Shown: positions 27,452 to 36,334 of the stretch, one piece after another
How the letters are laid out: every line of letters begins with the position of its first letter
Position numbering within the stretch: the stretch's first letter is position 1
Assembly: GCA_038229415.1 (NCBI GenBank)
Contig: JBBROM010000005.1
Location: 1 to 64,000, forward strand
Origin: JANXUR01 sp038229415
Lineage (GTDB): Bacteria > Acidobacteriota > Terriglobia > Terriglobales > Acidobacteriaceae
Length of the DNA stretch: 64,000 bases
Direction: 5' to 3'
The notes under the pieces: generated by a model
Seen by the model: the letters and a program-made list of their open reading frames with translations, nothing else
The model's database searches: none
Told to the model about the DNA's origin: nothing
Translations under genes and position numbers: made by a program

Positions 27452-30082
27452 ATGAGCAACCTCAACAGCGCGAGATGGGAGCAGGTGCAGAGCGTGTTTC
27501 ATACGGTGGCTGAGGCTCTGGTGGGCGAGCGGGAGGCTGTGCTGCGGGGATTGTGTGCGGGGGATGAGGCGCTTGCGGCGCAGGTGTGTGCGCTGCTGGA
27601 GGAAGACTGGCGTGGGGAATCGATGCTGGACCAAGGGCTGGGTCCGTTAGCTTTGACGATAGTGACGGATGAGTTCGAGGCGAGGCTGGGGCAGCAGATT
27701 GGGCCGTACCGGATTTTGCAGATGCTGGGCGAGGGTGGGATGGGGGTCGTATACCTTGCGGAGCGGACGGATATTGGTGGTTTGGTGGCGATCAAGTTAT
27801 TGCGGGATGCGTGGCTGTCGCCGGCACGGCGAAGACGGTTTGCGAGTGAGCAGAAGACGCTTGCGCAGTTGAACCATCCTGGGATTGCGCGGCTGTATGA
27901 CGCGGACACGCTGGCGGACGGGACGCCGTGGTTCGTGATGGAGTATGTCGACGGGCTGCCGCTGATAGCATTTTGGCAAGCGCAGAGTGGGACGGTAGAG
28001 GAGTGCCTGCGTCTCTTTCGGAGAATCTGTGAGGCCGTGTTGTATGCGCATGGGCATGCAATTATTCATCGTGATCTGAAGCCTTCAAATGTGTTAGTAA
28101 CGGCGGCGGGTGCGGTAAAGCTGCTGGACTTCGGGATTGCAAAGGATCTGCTTGAGACCGAAGACGCGGGCGATGTGACGGTGACGGGGTTGCGCGCGAT
28201 GACGCCTGCATATGCGGCTCCGGAGCAGCAGGATGGAAGCGCAGTGGGCGTGTTTACGGATGTATATGCGTTGGGGATTTTGCTGTACGAGTTGCTAACA
28301 GGGAAGCTGCCGCATGATCGTGCCGCTGTCGGGACGCGGTGGGATCTGGAAGCAGCAAGGCCGTCTTCGCTCGCGAAGGCGGATAGGTTTACTGCGGCGG
28401 TGACGTCGACGGAGTGGGCGGACCTGAATGTCCTGTGTCTGACGGCGATGAGGCAGGAGGTGGTTCGGCGTTATCAGTCGGTGGAGGCGTTGATTCGCGA
28501 TGTTGATGCGTTTCTGGCTGGTCGCCCGCTGGAGGCAAGGGTGGATAGCAGGCTGTACCGGGTGGGGAAGTTTGGGCGGCGGCATCGCGCGGGGTTGACC
28601 TATGCGACGGTGACGGTGCTGTTGATCGCGGCGATCATTGGATTCTTTACGCTGCGGTTGGAGAGGGCGCGGAAGGCGGCGCTGGAGCAGGCGGCGAGGA
28701 CGCAGAGGATCCAGCAATTTACGGCGAACCTGTTTCAAGGTGGTGATGTGAGCGCGGGGCCAACAGAGGATTTGAAGGTGACTACGTTGTTGCACCGGGG
28801 TCTTGAAGAGGTGAACGGGTTGAATGCCGATCCTGCAATGCAGGCGGATATGCGCGAGACGGTGGGGAATATTTATCGCAAGCTGGGTGATCCGAAGCAG
28901 GCGGACGTGCGGCTGACGGCAGCGCTGGAACAGAGACAAGGATTCGCTCAAAAGGATGCTCAAGAGCAGAGGAAGTTGGTGGATGCAACTATTTCGCTAG
29001 GCCTCGTGAAGATGGAAGAAGCGAAGCTCGATGAGGCGGAGAGGCTAGTGCAGCAGGGCTTGCAGATGTGTCGGGCGCTGCCTGCGAGCGATGCGGCGAC
29101 AAGGCCTTCGACGGCGACTGCGATGGTCGCGCTAGGGAGTGTGCTGGAGGCGAAGGGAGATTATGCAGGGGCGATCAAGGTGTTGGAGGAAGCCCTGAAG
29201 ATGCAGCCCGCGGGCACGAGCGCGGAAATGGCGGCGAACCTGAGGGGGCTGGCGAATGTGCAGTTTTACTCAGCGCACTTTGCCGAGGCGGAGGCGCTTG
29301 AAAAGCGGACGCTGGCGATGCACAAGAGTCTGAGGGGCGAACATCATCCAGATGTGGCGGAGGATTTAAATACCTTGGGTGCGATTCAGCATGAGTTGGG
29401 CAATCTTCATGAGGCGGAAATTTACTATCGCAGCGCGCTGGCGATCACGGAGGGCTGGTATGGCCCCGGACATCCGAACACGGCGCAAGACCTGACTTCA
29501 CTGGGACGGACCTTAGTAAATGAGAAAAAATACGGGGATGCGAAGCAGGTGTTGGAAAGAGCGCTGGCGATTCAAGAATCGACCCATGGGCACAATCATC
29601 CGGCGGTAGCTTCTGCGCTGAATGAATTGGGGAATCTGGCCGCGCAGGAAAATGACTATGTAGCCGCTGGTGCCCGGTATGCGGAGACGTTGCAGATTTG
29701 GCGAGCAGTGTATGGGGACCACCACCAGTTTATCGGTGTGGGGTTGTCCAACATGGGCAGCGTGTACATGGGGCAGAAGGATTATGTACGTGCGGAGATG
29801 ATGTATCGCAAGGCAGTGCAGGCGTTTACGGAGACGGTGCAGGAGCAACATTTGAATACAGGGATTGCGCATATCAAACTGGGGCGGGCGTTATTGCGAC
29901 AGAAGCGCTATGCAGACGCTGAGCCGGAAACCCTGAGAGGGTACGAAACGCTGGTGAAGATGGTGGCACCCGGAAACGCCTTTTTGGTGGCGGCCCGCAA
30001 AGACTTGGAAGCGATCTACACAGGGCTCAACCGCACGGCAGATGCCGTTAAGTATCGTTCGTACGACTTGCAAAAGCTTTAG
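27452..30082 (+). CDS. Ser/Thr protein kinase with TPR repeats
   Basis: An 876-residue protein with GGAGG before its ATG. Residues 1-75 are a helical leader. The kinase domain (about 84-350) has the Gly loop GEGGMGVVY, VAIK, catalytic loop HRDLKPSN, DFG and the APE equivalent YAAPEQQDG, so it should be active. One TM segment (about 387-406; YATVTVLLIAAIIGFFTL) leads to a periplasmic part with about ten tetratricopeptide repeats (LNTLGAIQHELGNLHEAEIY and similar). It pairs with the ECF sigma gene, 12 bases upstream. The TPR array probably senses envelope proteins. No terminator is obvious downstream. Confidence 0.94.
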   Translation: MSNLNSARWEQVQSVFHTVAEALVGEREAVLRGLCAGDEALAAQVCALLEEDWRGESMLDQGLGPLALTIVTDEFEARLGQQIGPYRILQMLGEGGMGVVYLAERTDIGGLVAIKLLRDAWLSPARRRRFASEQKTLAQLNHPGIARLYDADTLADGTPWFVMEYVDGLPLIAFWQAQSGTVEECLRLFRRICEAVLYAHGHAIIHRDLKPSNVLVTAAGAVKLLDFGIAKDLLETEDAGDVTVTGLRAMTPAYAAPEQQDGSAVGVFTDVYALGILLYELLTGKLPHDRAAVGTRWDLEAARPSSLAKADRFTAAVTSTEWADLNVLCLTAMRQEVVRRYQSVEALIRDVDAFLAGRPLEARVDSRLYRVGKFGRRHRAGLTYATVTVLLIAAIIGFFTLRLERARKAALEQAARTQRIQQFTANLFQGGDVSAGPTEDLKVTTLLHRGLEEVNGLNADPAMQADMRETVGNIYRKLGDPKQADVRLTAALEQRQGFAQKDAQEQRKLVDATISLGLVKMEEAKLDEAERLVQQGLQMCRALPASDAATRPSTATAMVALGSVLEAKGDYAGAIKVLEEALKMQPAGTSAEMAANLRGLANVQFYSAHFAEAEALEKRTLAMHKSLRGEHHPDVAEDLNTLGAIQHELGNLHEAEIYYRSALAITEGWYGPGHPNTAQDLTSLGRTLVNEKKYGDAKQVLERALAIQESTHGHNHPAVASALNELGNLAAQENDYVAAGARYAETLQIWRAVYGDHHQFIGVGLSNMGSVYMGQKDYVRAEMMYRKAVQAFTETVQEQHLNTGIAHIKLGRALLRQKRYADAEPETLRGYETLVKMVAPGNAFLVAARKDLEAIYTGLNRTADAVKYRSYDLQKL

Positions 30083-30689
30083 GGGATACTCACTTGAAGT
30101 GAAGCAAACTTCATAGTGGGGCTGAATAATCGGCGGTTGTACATTTCCCACCGGAATATCATTCAATGTATCAAAAAGTTAGCAGCCTCCCTAATCCCCT
30201 AGGCCTTTTCGCCGCGTGCATAATCGCCAAAGCACTCATCGACAACAATCACGACGAATACTTCTCTTGCGAGTACGGCCCCTTGCGCCGGTCGACATAG
30301 CTGTAAACCCAGCGTCGCCCTGGCGAAAAGCAGGCCATGGAAATGACAGAGTATGGAAAGCATGGAAAGCCAAGAAGCCGGCTTCCCACTCTTCCCACAC
30401 CCTTTGGGAATCCTTTCGGGATGCCCACATTCCCAAGGCCTCGACGACTAGATCGTTGTCTTCTCATACCCCCTCAACTTGAAATCATGGCTGCCGCAAG
30501 GGGCTTGTAACGGATGTCTCAGGTCCACAGCGTAACGCATGTCCCGGTACTCAGGAACGTGTCCAGAAACCTCTCCCAGAACCCAATCTCCGAGCAAGAC
30601 GCGGCTGAAAAGGTATCTAACGGTGTTGCCTTCTTTCGTGATGACTTGCGAGGCCGCTACTACGTCACCCGCGAAGGGATAAAGGAGAG
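30083..30689. other. Non-coding stretch in the island
   Basis: Short overlapping frames only. The stretch 30328-30440 is rich in GGAA/TTCC words but shows no clean repeat. Confidence 0.4.
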
Positions 30690-31703
30690 GTATCGGCAGA
30701 TCTTGAGATCGTCCTAGAAGAGGTCCTCGCCTCCTCTGATGTAGCGCCTCTAGACAAGTTCATGGTGGCCGACACGCTCGCGCTGTGGGAGTTTCACAAA
30801 CCGGACAAGTCGGGATTCGTCAGGCTCGTGCGGATTATGGAGCAACTACTTACAGAGAACGATCTCGGGAGCGATACGCCATTGCGCCTGACGATGAAGC
30901 AAATGCTTGTGGCCTCACTCAATGGAGAAACCGCCGCAATCGGGGTTCATTCGGAGAGAATGCTTGCGCTCGCCGATAGTCCCGTGCTGCGGCGGATCGC
31001 GCTCGATAACACGGCGACTGCCTGGTATATGGCCGACATGCCCAAAAAAAGCGCTGGGCATTACCAAGGAGCTGATAGACGAATACTATAACGTCCTGCA
31101 TTTGACTCAAAGAGACGTTCGCGGTCAATGCCATGACGCTATCGAAGGCGCTGTCTCAAGATTTCGATACGATGGACGAACTCAAGCGGCTTGCGGATAC
31201 GCTCGATCTGCGAGCGCGCGCGCTGAACGATTTAGGCCTTCCGTCTGGGTTGTGCCGACTCCACGCAATGAAGTTCTATCAAATATCGCACGCGCTGACG
31301 TCGTTGATGAAAGTTGGTCAGGATGTTGTGGATGAGTTTCTCGAAATGCTTCGCGATCCGTGGGAGGCGCGGCGGGTCATTGAGACTCTGCTCCTTCCCA
31401 TCGTGCAGGAATACAAACTGGTGCAATACGTTGTCCCGGTGAGGGCGCGATATGCTGTGGTCCCCGCCTGCTGCGGGGAAATGGCATCGGCGCGCCGATT
31501 GATATGGGAACTTAAGGCGTTCGCGGTTTCCGATTTCCGCCGCAACGAGCTCGAAAACCAGACTCGGCTCATCGAGAAGATCGCCATGGACAGCCGTTTA
31601 CCATCGGGCCGGGCATCGAGGAGAGCGTAGCCAAGGTCGGAGGAACGAACGCTGCCCGTGCGGGTCCGGTAAGAAATTCAAGAAATGCCATGGGGGTGCG
31701 TGA
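30690..31703 (+). pseudogene. SEC-C-motif protein gene broken by several frameshifts
   Basis: Pieces of one protein lie in three frames. The first frame (from about 30690) gives LEIVLEEVLASSDVAPLDKF and runs on through MVADTLALWEFHKPDKSGF. Near 31045 a run of seven A marks a shift to PKKALGITKELIDEYYNVLH. Near 31135 the frame moves again to KALSQDFDTMDELKRLAD, which runs to 31600. Two more shifts are needed to reach the tail RRNERCPCGSGKKFKKCHGG, a clear SEC-C zinc motif ending at the TGA at 31701. At least four shifts in 1 kb mean the gene is dead. SEC-C tails occur on SecA and many helical proteins. The original role is unknown. Confidence 0.75.
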
Positions 31704-32090
31704 TCCAAGAAACCACGGACGAAATGATGTTCTCGAGTTCATGCGTTCCCAGAGGGTGAGGAAGGGCTTGGAGTTGCGGACGCACTCGGCAATATTCTGG
31801 AGTCGAGGCCCGGGTCGAAATCATGCCGGTAGACTCCGAAAATCCGGGGACGCTGTGGGGACGAGAGAGCCTCAAGTGTGGCAAAACTGCTGCAAACACC
31901 GCCGAGGTAAAACGTGGTCTATGGCATTGAAAAATAATGAGTTATACCAATTCTTACAACCCTGCCAAAATAAGCCAAAGTGCCCTATAACCCTCTTTCA
32001 CGGCGATAACACGGGTCAAATCCCCTCGTGGACCCCGGTGAGCACGCGGAGAGGACCACTGCGCCTCGGAGGGGAGTTTTGGCGAGCGGG
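31704..32090. other. Non-coding stretch downstream of the integrase
   Basis: A frame crossing this area (31690-32154) shows no family features and overlaps the integrase end on the other strand. AT content rises near 31920-31990. No terminator was identified. Confidence 0.4.
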
Positions 32091-33296
32091 TTACGCAATG
32101 CCGCCGAAGTTACCGACAATCACTTTGGATTCATTCACAGTCAAATCCACGTAATCTGCCCACCATTGGAGCATCTTCCTGCGCTGATCAGCGTACTCAG
32201 CAACAATGTAGACCGCGCGAATCCCCTGATGTTCATGACTCAGCGCTTTTTCGATCACGTCGCGGTTGAAGCCGTGCTCGGTGAGGAGCGTAGCGCCGGT
32301 TCTGCGCAGATCGTGGATGGTGAGCGGGTCCATGTCGAACGTGAGGCCGTCCACAGCTTGGTTGAGGGCATTCTTGGCGAAGGGCTTCTTCAGGCTGCTC
32401 CGGCCTGGCAGCACCAGTTCTGAGCCTCCCGCGAGTGCCTTCAACTCGCCGAACATTTCGGCAACCTGCGTCGCCAGGTAGACGATGTGAGGTTTCGCTG
32501 TCTTTGCGTTCTGTGCCGGTATGAGCCACTCGCCGTTCTCGAAGTTGACGTGCTCCCAACGCGCCAGAAGCAACTCTGACTTGCGCGCAAGCGTGAGCAG
32601 GATGATGTGCAGCGCCAGCTTGAACTGTCGCCGAATGTTCGACTGGTAGATGGTGCGGAGGTATAGGCGAATCTCCGCAGGTGTGAGCACGCGCGACCGC
32701 TTCCGAGCCTTGCCGATGTATCGGGTCGCCACCATCGCGGCGGGGTTAAGCGTTACGAGCTGGACTTCCAACGCGTAGTCGAAGATCTGCTTGATCACAC
32801 GGCGAAGCTGCATCGCCGCAGCGACTCGCCCATTATCGCGCTTACGGTATACCAGACCCTGTACGTCGAGCGCAGTCACATCGTTCAACTGCTTGTCGCC
32901 GAGTGTCGGGAAGATTTCGTTGTCGAGGTAGCGCCGGATCGTCTTGGGGTCCTTCCAGTTCGGCACCGCCTGCTCTTCGTAGAAGCGCTCCCCGAACGCC
33001 CGCACCGTGGGGTTGGAGGCTCGCCCCGCTCGCGCTTGCTTCTTCTCCGTGGCTGGCGACCTGCCGCTTGCAACCTGCACCGCCTTTTCCAGGCGCGCCT
33101 GCCGAGCGGCCTTCAGGCTAACCGCCGGGTACTGCCCCAGGCTCACTTTTTCCTGTCTTCCCGCGGAACGATAGCGGTACAACCACGACATTTTCCCACT
33201 TGGGAGAACGTCGAGTGAAAGGCCATCGCCGTCGCTAACCAAATAGCGATTTGCCTGTGGTTTGAGAGCCTTGATTTTGGCGTCTGTGAGCAGCAT
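32091..33296 (-). CDS. int: Tyrosine integrase of the mnmE island
   Basis: A 401-residue recombinase. The N-terminal arm-binding domain (DUF4102 type) reads LTDAKIKALKPQANRYLVSD, then WLYRYRSAGRQEKVSLGQYP. A SAM-like core-binding domain follows (about 100-190). The catalytic domain contains ARKSELLLARW (Arg I), HDLRRTGATL (His-x-x-Arg), LSHEH (His III) and AVYIVAEYADQRRKML (Tyr nucleophile). It begins 183 bases from the mnmE stop codon and reads away from mnmE, exactly the arrangement of trmE-specific islands such as SGI1. Copies of CTGGAGACTCA lie just before its start, so it may bind its own promoter. All catalytic residues appear intact. Confidence 0.93.
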   Translation of the reverse strand: MLLTDAKIKALKPQANRYLVSDGDGLSLDVLPSGKMSWLYRYRSAGRQEKVSLGQYPAVSLKAARQARLEKAVQVASGRSPATEKKQARAGRASNPTVRAFGERFYEEQAVPNWKDPKTIRRYLDNEIFPTLGDKQLNDVTALDVQGLVYRKRDNGRVAAAMQLRRVIKQIFDYALEVQLVTLNPAAMVATRYIGKARKRSRVLTPAEIRLYLRTIYQSNIRRQFKLALHIILLTLARKSELLLARWEHVNFENGEWLIPAQNAKTAKPHIVYLATQVAEMFGELKALAGGSELVLPGRSSLKKPFAKNALNQAVDGLTFDMDPLTIHDLRRTGATLLTEHGFNRDVIEKALSHEHQGIRAVYIVAEYADQRRKMLQWWADYVDLTVNESKVIVGNFGGIA

Positions 33297-33307
33297 TTCG
33301 TCCTCCG

Positions 33308-33394
33308 TGAGTCTCCAGCGCGTTCTGGAGACTCAGAGCCCCCTCTGGAGACTCACTGGAGACTCACTTTGGCGTGGCTGCCTTGAGTCTCCGA
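33308..33394. repeat. Cluster of CTGGAGACTCA repeats upstream of the integrase
   Basis: Copies at 33325-33335, 33345-33355 and 33356-33366 are direct; one at 33308-33318 is inverted, and a partial inverted copy is at 33384-33392. The tandem pair matches 18277-18298 exactly. They are likely arm-type integrase sites that also cover the int promoter. Confidence 0.75.
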
Positions 33395-33451
33395 TGGACA
33401 GTATAGGACGAATAATGCTGCAAATACAAGGAGTTAAATGGCATTATTACA

Positions 33452-33496
33452 TTTGCTTGGACGCCCTAAAACCCTACTCTACTTTCCGATGCAAAA
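33452..33496. repeat. Right attachment repeat, overlapping the end of mnmE
   Basis: The minus strand of its last 18 bases, TTTTGCATCGGAAAGTAG, encodes the end of MnmE (FCIGK-stop). The 45-bp unit matches 18176-18220 at 33 positions with no gaps. It keeps mnmE intact, as known trmE-specific islands do. Confidence 0.7.
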
Positions 33497-35002
33497 CGTG
33501 CTGAAGATTCGGCTCAGGATGTCGTCTGTGGTCGTCGCTCCAGTAATCTCGTCTAGCGGACGCAGCGCTGCGTAGAGGTCGAGCAGTAGCATCTCGTGCG
33601 GAATGCGATCTTCCACTGCGCGCGTCGCAGCTTCCAGGCACCGCAGCGAATCCTTCACCAACTGCTGATGACGCGCCGTGGTCAGGAATCCGGCATCTCG
33701 CTGCGATCCCGGCCCGGCACCCGCAGCCTGCAAAATAGCTGCACGCAGTTCCACAATCCCTGCACCGGTTACTGCCGACGTGGAAATTTCTGGCTTCGTG
33801 ACTGCGACGTTCGTGCTAACTCCATCGCCGGTCGTGGGTATGGCGAACCTTGCATTCGAGTCCCCCGCAACCAGCGTTAGATTTTTCTCCGGCCCGGCCA
33901 AATCCGACTTGTTCCACACCACGATCGCCGCCTGCTCACCAACCAGCGCCAGCAGCCGCTCGTCTTCGGCCGTCACTCCCGCCGACGCATCCAGCACCAG
34001 CAAAATCAAATCCGCATCCGCCAGCGCTTCCTGCGACTTGCGAATGCCGATGCTCTCCACTTCATCCAGCGACTCGCGGATCCCCGCCGTATCCACCAGC
34101 GTCAGCGGAATCCCGCCCAGCGAAATCGTCTCCGTCACCAAGTCACGCGTTGTCCCCGGAGTCGCCGTGACAATCGCGCGATCGCGATCCACCAGCCGAT
34201 TGAACAAACTCGACTTGCCCACGTTGGGCCGGCCGACGATCGCCAGCGTCAGCCCGGAATGCACCAGTCGTCCATATGCGAACGAGCCCGCCAGCCCCTC
34301 CAGCGGCTCGCGAACTGCGCCGATGCGTGCCAGAATCACAGCATCTTGCATCACCGAAACGTCGTCTTCCGCAAAGTCCACGCCCGCTTCCAGAATCGCG
34401 ATCAGCTCCACCAGTTCCTGCTTGATCGGCTGCAACCGCCGAGACAGCGACCCGCCCATCTGCCGTGCCGCCACCTGCGCCTGATGCAGCGTCTGCGCTT
34501 CAATCAAGTCGCGCACTGCTTCCGCCTGCGTCAGGTCAAGCCGCCCGTTCAAGAACGCGCGCTGCGTGAACTCGCCCGGCTCCGCGAGGCGCGCGCCAGC
34601 AGCCAGCGCCAACTCCACAATCCGCCGCAGCACGACGGGCGAACCATGCGCGGAAATTTCTACAATGTCGTCGGTGGTATACGAGTGCGGCTTCGCAAAA
34701 TACGTGACAACCACTTCGTCAATCCGCTCCAAAATGTTTTCGTTGTCATCCTGAGCGGAGCGAAGGACCCCTACCTCACCAAGCGCGTCCGACGCCCAGA
34801 AAGATTTTGCACCCGCCGAAGGGTTCCGCGCGTCCGCGTCCACCAACTCCCCGAATTGCGCCCGTCCCGGCAAAAGCTCATGCGCCATCCGCAGCATAGG
34901 AGCCGCAATCGTGCGCGCCTCCGGTCCCGCAAGGCGCACCACGCCAATCCCGCCTCGCCCCGCAGGCGTGGCAATGGCAACAATTGTGTCGTCAAGATGC
35001 AT
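33479..35002 (-). CDS. mnmE: tRNA uridine-5-carboxymethylaminomethyl(34) synthesis GTPase MnmE
   Basis: A 507-residue GTPase that, with MnmG, modifies the wobble uridine of several tRNAs. The N-terminal folate-binding domain (DDTIVAIATPAGRGGIGVVRL) is followed by helices and the inserted G domain: GRPNVGKSSLFNRL (P-loop), ATPGTTRD (G2), DTAG (G3), NKSDL (G4). The C-terminal Cys is in FCIGK. It is about 50 residues longer than E. coli MnmE, largely from an insert at about residues 57-92 that contains a copy of a dispersed intergenic repeat read as VLRSAQDD. The gene's 3' end is the island target. It heads the usual mnmE-jag-yidC-yidD-rnpA-rpmH series. Confidence 0.97.
   Translation of the reverse strand: MHLDDTIVAIATPAGRGGIGVVRLAGPEARTIAAPMLRMAHELLPGRAQFGELVDADARNPSAGAKSFWASDALGEVGVLRSAQDDNENILERIDEVVVTYFAKPHSYTTDDIVEISAHGSPVVLRRIVELALAAGARLAEPGEFTQRAFLNGRLDLTQAEAVRDLIEAQTLHQAQVAARQMGGSLSRRLQPIKQELVELIAILEAGVDFAEDDVSVMQDAVILARIGAVREPLEGLAGSFAYGRLVHSGLTLAIVGRPNVGKSSLFNRLVDRDRAIVTATPGTTRDLVTETISLGGIPLTLVDTAGIRESLDEVESIGIRKSQEALADADLILLVLDASAGVTAEDERLLALVGEQAAIVVWNKSDLAGPEKNLTLVAGDSNARFAIPTTGDGVSTNVAVTKPEISTSAVTGAGIVELRAAILQAAGAGPGSQRDAGFLTTARHQQLVKDSLRCLEAATRAVEDRIPHEMLLLDLYAALRPLDEITGATTTDDILSRIFSTFCIGK
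34745..34774 (-). repeat. Dispersed repeat family A inside mnmE
   Basis: The 30 bases GTCATCCTGAGCGGAGC, then GAAGGACCCCTAC, match the outer parts of family A copies at 40472, 46236, 57299, 59749 and 61603. Here the copy lies within a coding sequence and is read in frame. Confidence 0.85.
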
Positions 35003-35039
35003 GGGTTGATTGTAGCGGCGCGGAGATAAATGACAGGTT

Positions 35040-35083
35040 GGTGCCCCACCCTCAGCCGCCTGCCGATGGCGGCTTAGGGTGGG
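35040..35083. repeat. Dispersed repeat family B
   Basis: A hairpin unit GTGCCCCACCCT...AGGGTGGG with an inner GC-rich stem (CAGCCGCC / GGCGGCT). It lies between mnmE and the CNMP gene. Confidence 0.7.
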
Positions 35084-35107
35084 AATGTTTCCGGCAGCAT
35101 TTCCGTC

Positions 35108-36025
35108 CTACGGCGCGTCCGAGTCATCCACCCGCCGCGCCCGTTCCCGCTGCGAGATATATGCCTGCATGTTTTCGTAAATCTGGTCCACCTTGGTGTG
35201 CAGATGCGCAATCTCCAGCTCCGCCTTCAAGTCCACTTGATAGTCCAGGTCGCCCTTCATCCGGTCTTTTGAGGTTTGCCTATTCTGGCTCATCATAATC
35301 ACCGGCGCCTGCAACGCCGCCAGCATGGAAAGAAACAGGTTCAGCAGAATGTAGGGATACGGATCAAACGCCTTTTGCTGCAATTGATTGATGAACACCC
35401 AGATAACCATGAACGAAAGGAACATGATGATGAATGGCCACGAGCCTCCGAACGAAGCAACTTTGTCGGCAATGCGGTCGCCGAACGTCATCGTCTCTTC
35501 TACTTCTTCGTTCAGGTTTTTGGTGGCGCGATTGCGCAGCAAATGATCGGTGCTGCGCAGGCGCTTACCCATCACCGTCAACAGGTCGAGCGCGGCATGA
35601 GGATGGCACTTCACAAACTCGAATAATTCCGAGCGATCGAACTCCAGCAGATCGCAGTCCTTCTGACCCACCGCGGTCCCCGCGCGCGGGCCACCGTCGA
35701 GGAATGAAACCTCCCCAACCACATCGCCAGCTTCCAGCTCCAGCAGCTTCAGCCGTTCGCCTTCGTAGGTGTCAATAAAAACGTCCACCACCCCGCTGCG
35801 AATCACATACAGGCTGTCCGCGACATCGCCGGTGCGGAACAGCACTTCGCCCGCCGCCAACGGACGCGGCCGCATCAGCTTCATAAGGGCTGCGCGCTCC
35901 TGATTATCCAGCAGCGAAAAAATCGGGACTTCGGTCAGCAGCTCCATCGTTTCTTCGCTGGCCTGCTCGGTCGCTTCGCTTGACTCCATCTCTGAATCAC
36001 GGCTTTCATTACGTTCGTCGGGCAT
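35108..36025 (-). CDS. Cyclic-nucleotide-binding-domain protein with DUF1003 membrane domain
   Basis: A 305-residue protein; the ATG at 36023-36025 is chosen for its GGAGG five bases upstream. An Asp/Glu-rich start leads to a CNMP-binding-like domain (about 28-140: IFSLLDNQERAALMKLM, GEVLFRTGDVADSLYVIRSG, GDVVGEVSFLDGGPRAGTA). A DUF1003 domain follows with two TM segments (WPFIIMFLSFMVIWVFIN and PYILLNLFLSMLAALQAPVI), the MMSQNRQ motif and a coiled-coil tail. The binding pocket keeps the GEVSFLDGGPR box, but a ligand cannot be inferred. It interrupts the usual mnmE-jag adjacency. Confidence 0.9.
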   Translation of the reverse strand: MPDERNESRDSEMESSEATEQASEETMELLTEVPIFSLLDNQERAALMKLMRPRPLAAGEVLFRTGDVADSLYVIRSGVVDVFIDTYEGERLKLLELEAGDVVGEVSFLDGGPRAGTAVGQKDCDLLEFDRSELFEFVKCHPHAALDLLTVMGKRLRSTDHLLRNRATKNLNEEVEETMTFGDRIADKVASFGGSWPFIIMFLSFMVIWVFINQLQQKAFDPYPYILLNLFLSMLAALQAPVIMMSQNRQTSKDRMKGDLDYQVDLKAELEIAHLHTKVDQIYENMQAYISQRERARRVDDSDAP

Positions 36026-36240
36026 AGTCCTCCGCGTGCGGAGCGCTGGCAAGCAGCTCCGGCAATCACGGGCATTTTACCGAACTCGGATGTAAAAGGT
36101 ATTACAGGCGCGCCACAGGACTGGGCGCGCCATCATTGTTTCTCTGGAATTTCGTGGGCAAGTAATTCTGCAAATGATCGCGCAATCACCCGCCGTGCCG
36201 AACATGCAATCTGTTTTGAGTCCCGCAGGGACGCGCTGGA

Positions 36241-36317
36241 GTAAGCCCGGCACGCAGCGCAGCGGAGTGCCGGGTCAGGCACAGAGTAACGATCAAGTCC
36301 TGAAAGGACGACTGACC
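36241..36317. repeat. Dispersed repeat family E
   Basis: GTAAGCCCGGCAC, GAGTGCCGGGT, then GTCCTGAAAGGACGACTGA; a second copy is at 41123-41198. The unit has two hairpins. Confidence 0.7.
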
Positions 36318-36334
36318 GCCAGCCCGGCCGCAAT

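Larger units (their letters stand above)
18221..33478. mobile_element. 15.3-kb genomic island inserted at the 3' end of mnmE
   Basis: The right end carries a tyrosine integrase reading away from mnmE, directly beside the mnmE stop codon. Imperfect 45-bp direct repeats at 18176-18220 and 33452-33496 cover the mnmE end. Tandem CTGGAGACTCA copies lie 57-86 bp inside at left (18277-18298) and 113-134 bp inside at right (33345-33366). The dispersed repeats common to the right of mnmE are absent inside. Known islands of the SGI1 type use the same target (3' end of trmE/mnmE) and the same integrase position. Many genes inside are frameshifted, so the island appears to be decaying. Confidence 0.7.

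Noticed and set aside
30328..30440. GGAA/TTCC-rich stretch considered as a small RNA or repeat
   Set aside because: No consistent stem or second copy was found.
32004..32040. tRNA-like 3' end (CACGGGTCAAATCCCCTCGTGGACC)-type words near the integrase
   Set aside because: The T-arm is imperfect, and no anticodon or D arm can be folded upstream; the attachment site is better explained at mnmE.
36133..36333. 66-residue open frame between the CNMP gene and jag
   Set aside because: It coincides with a family E repeat and has no protein features.
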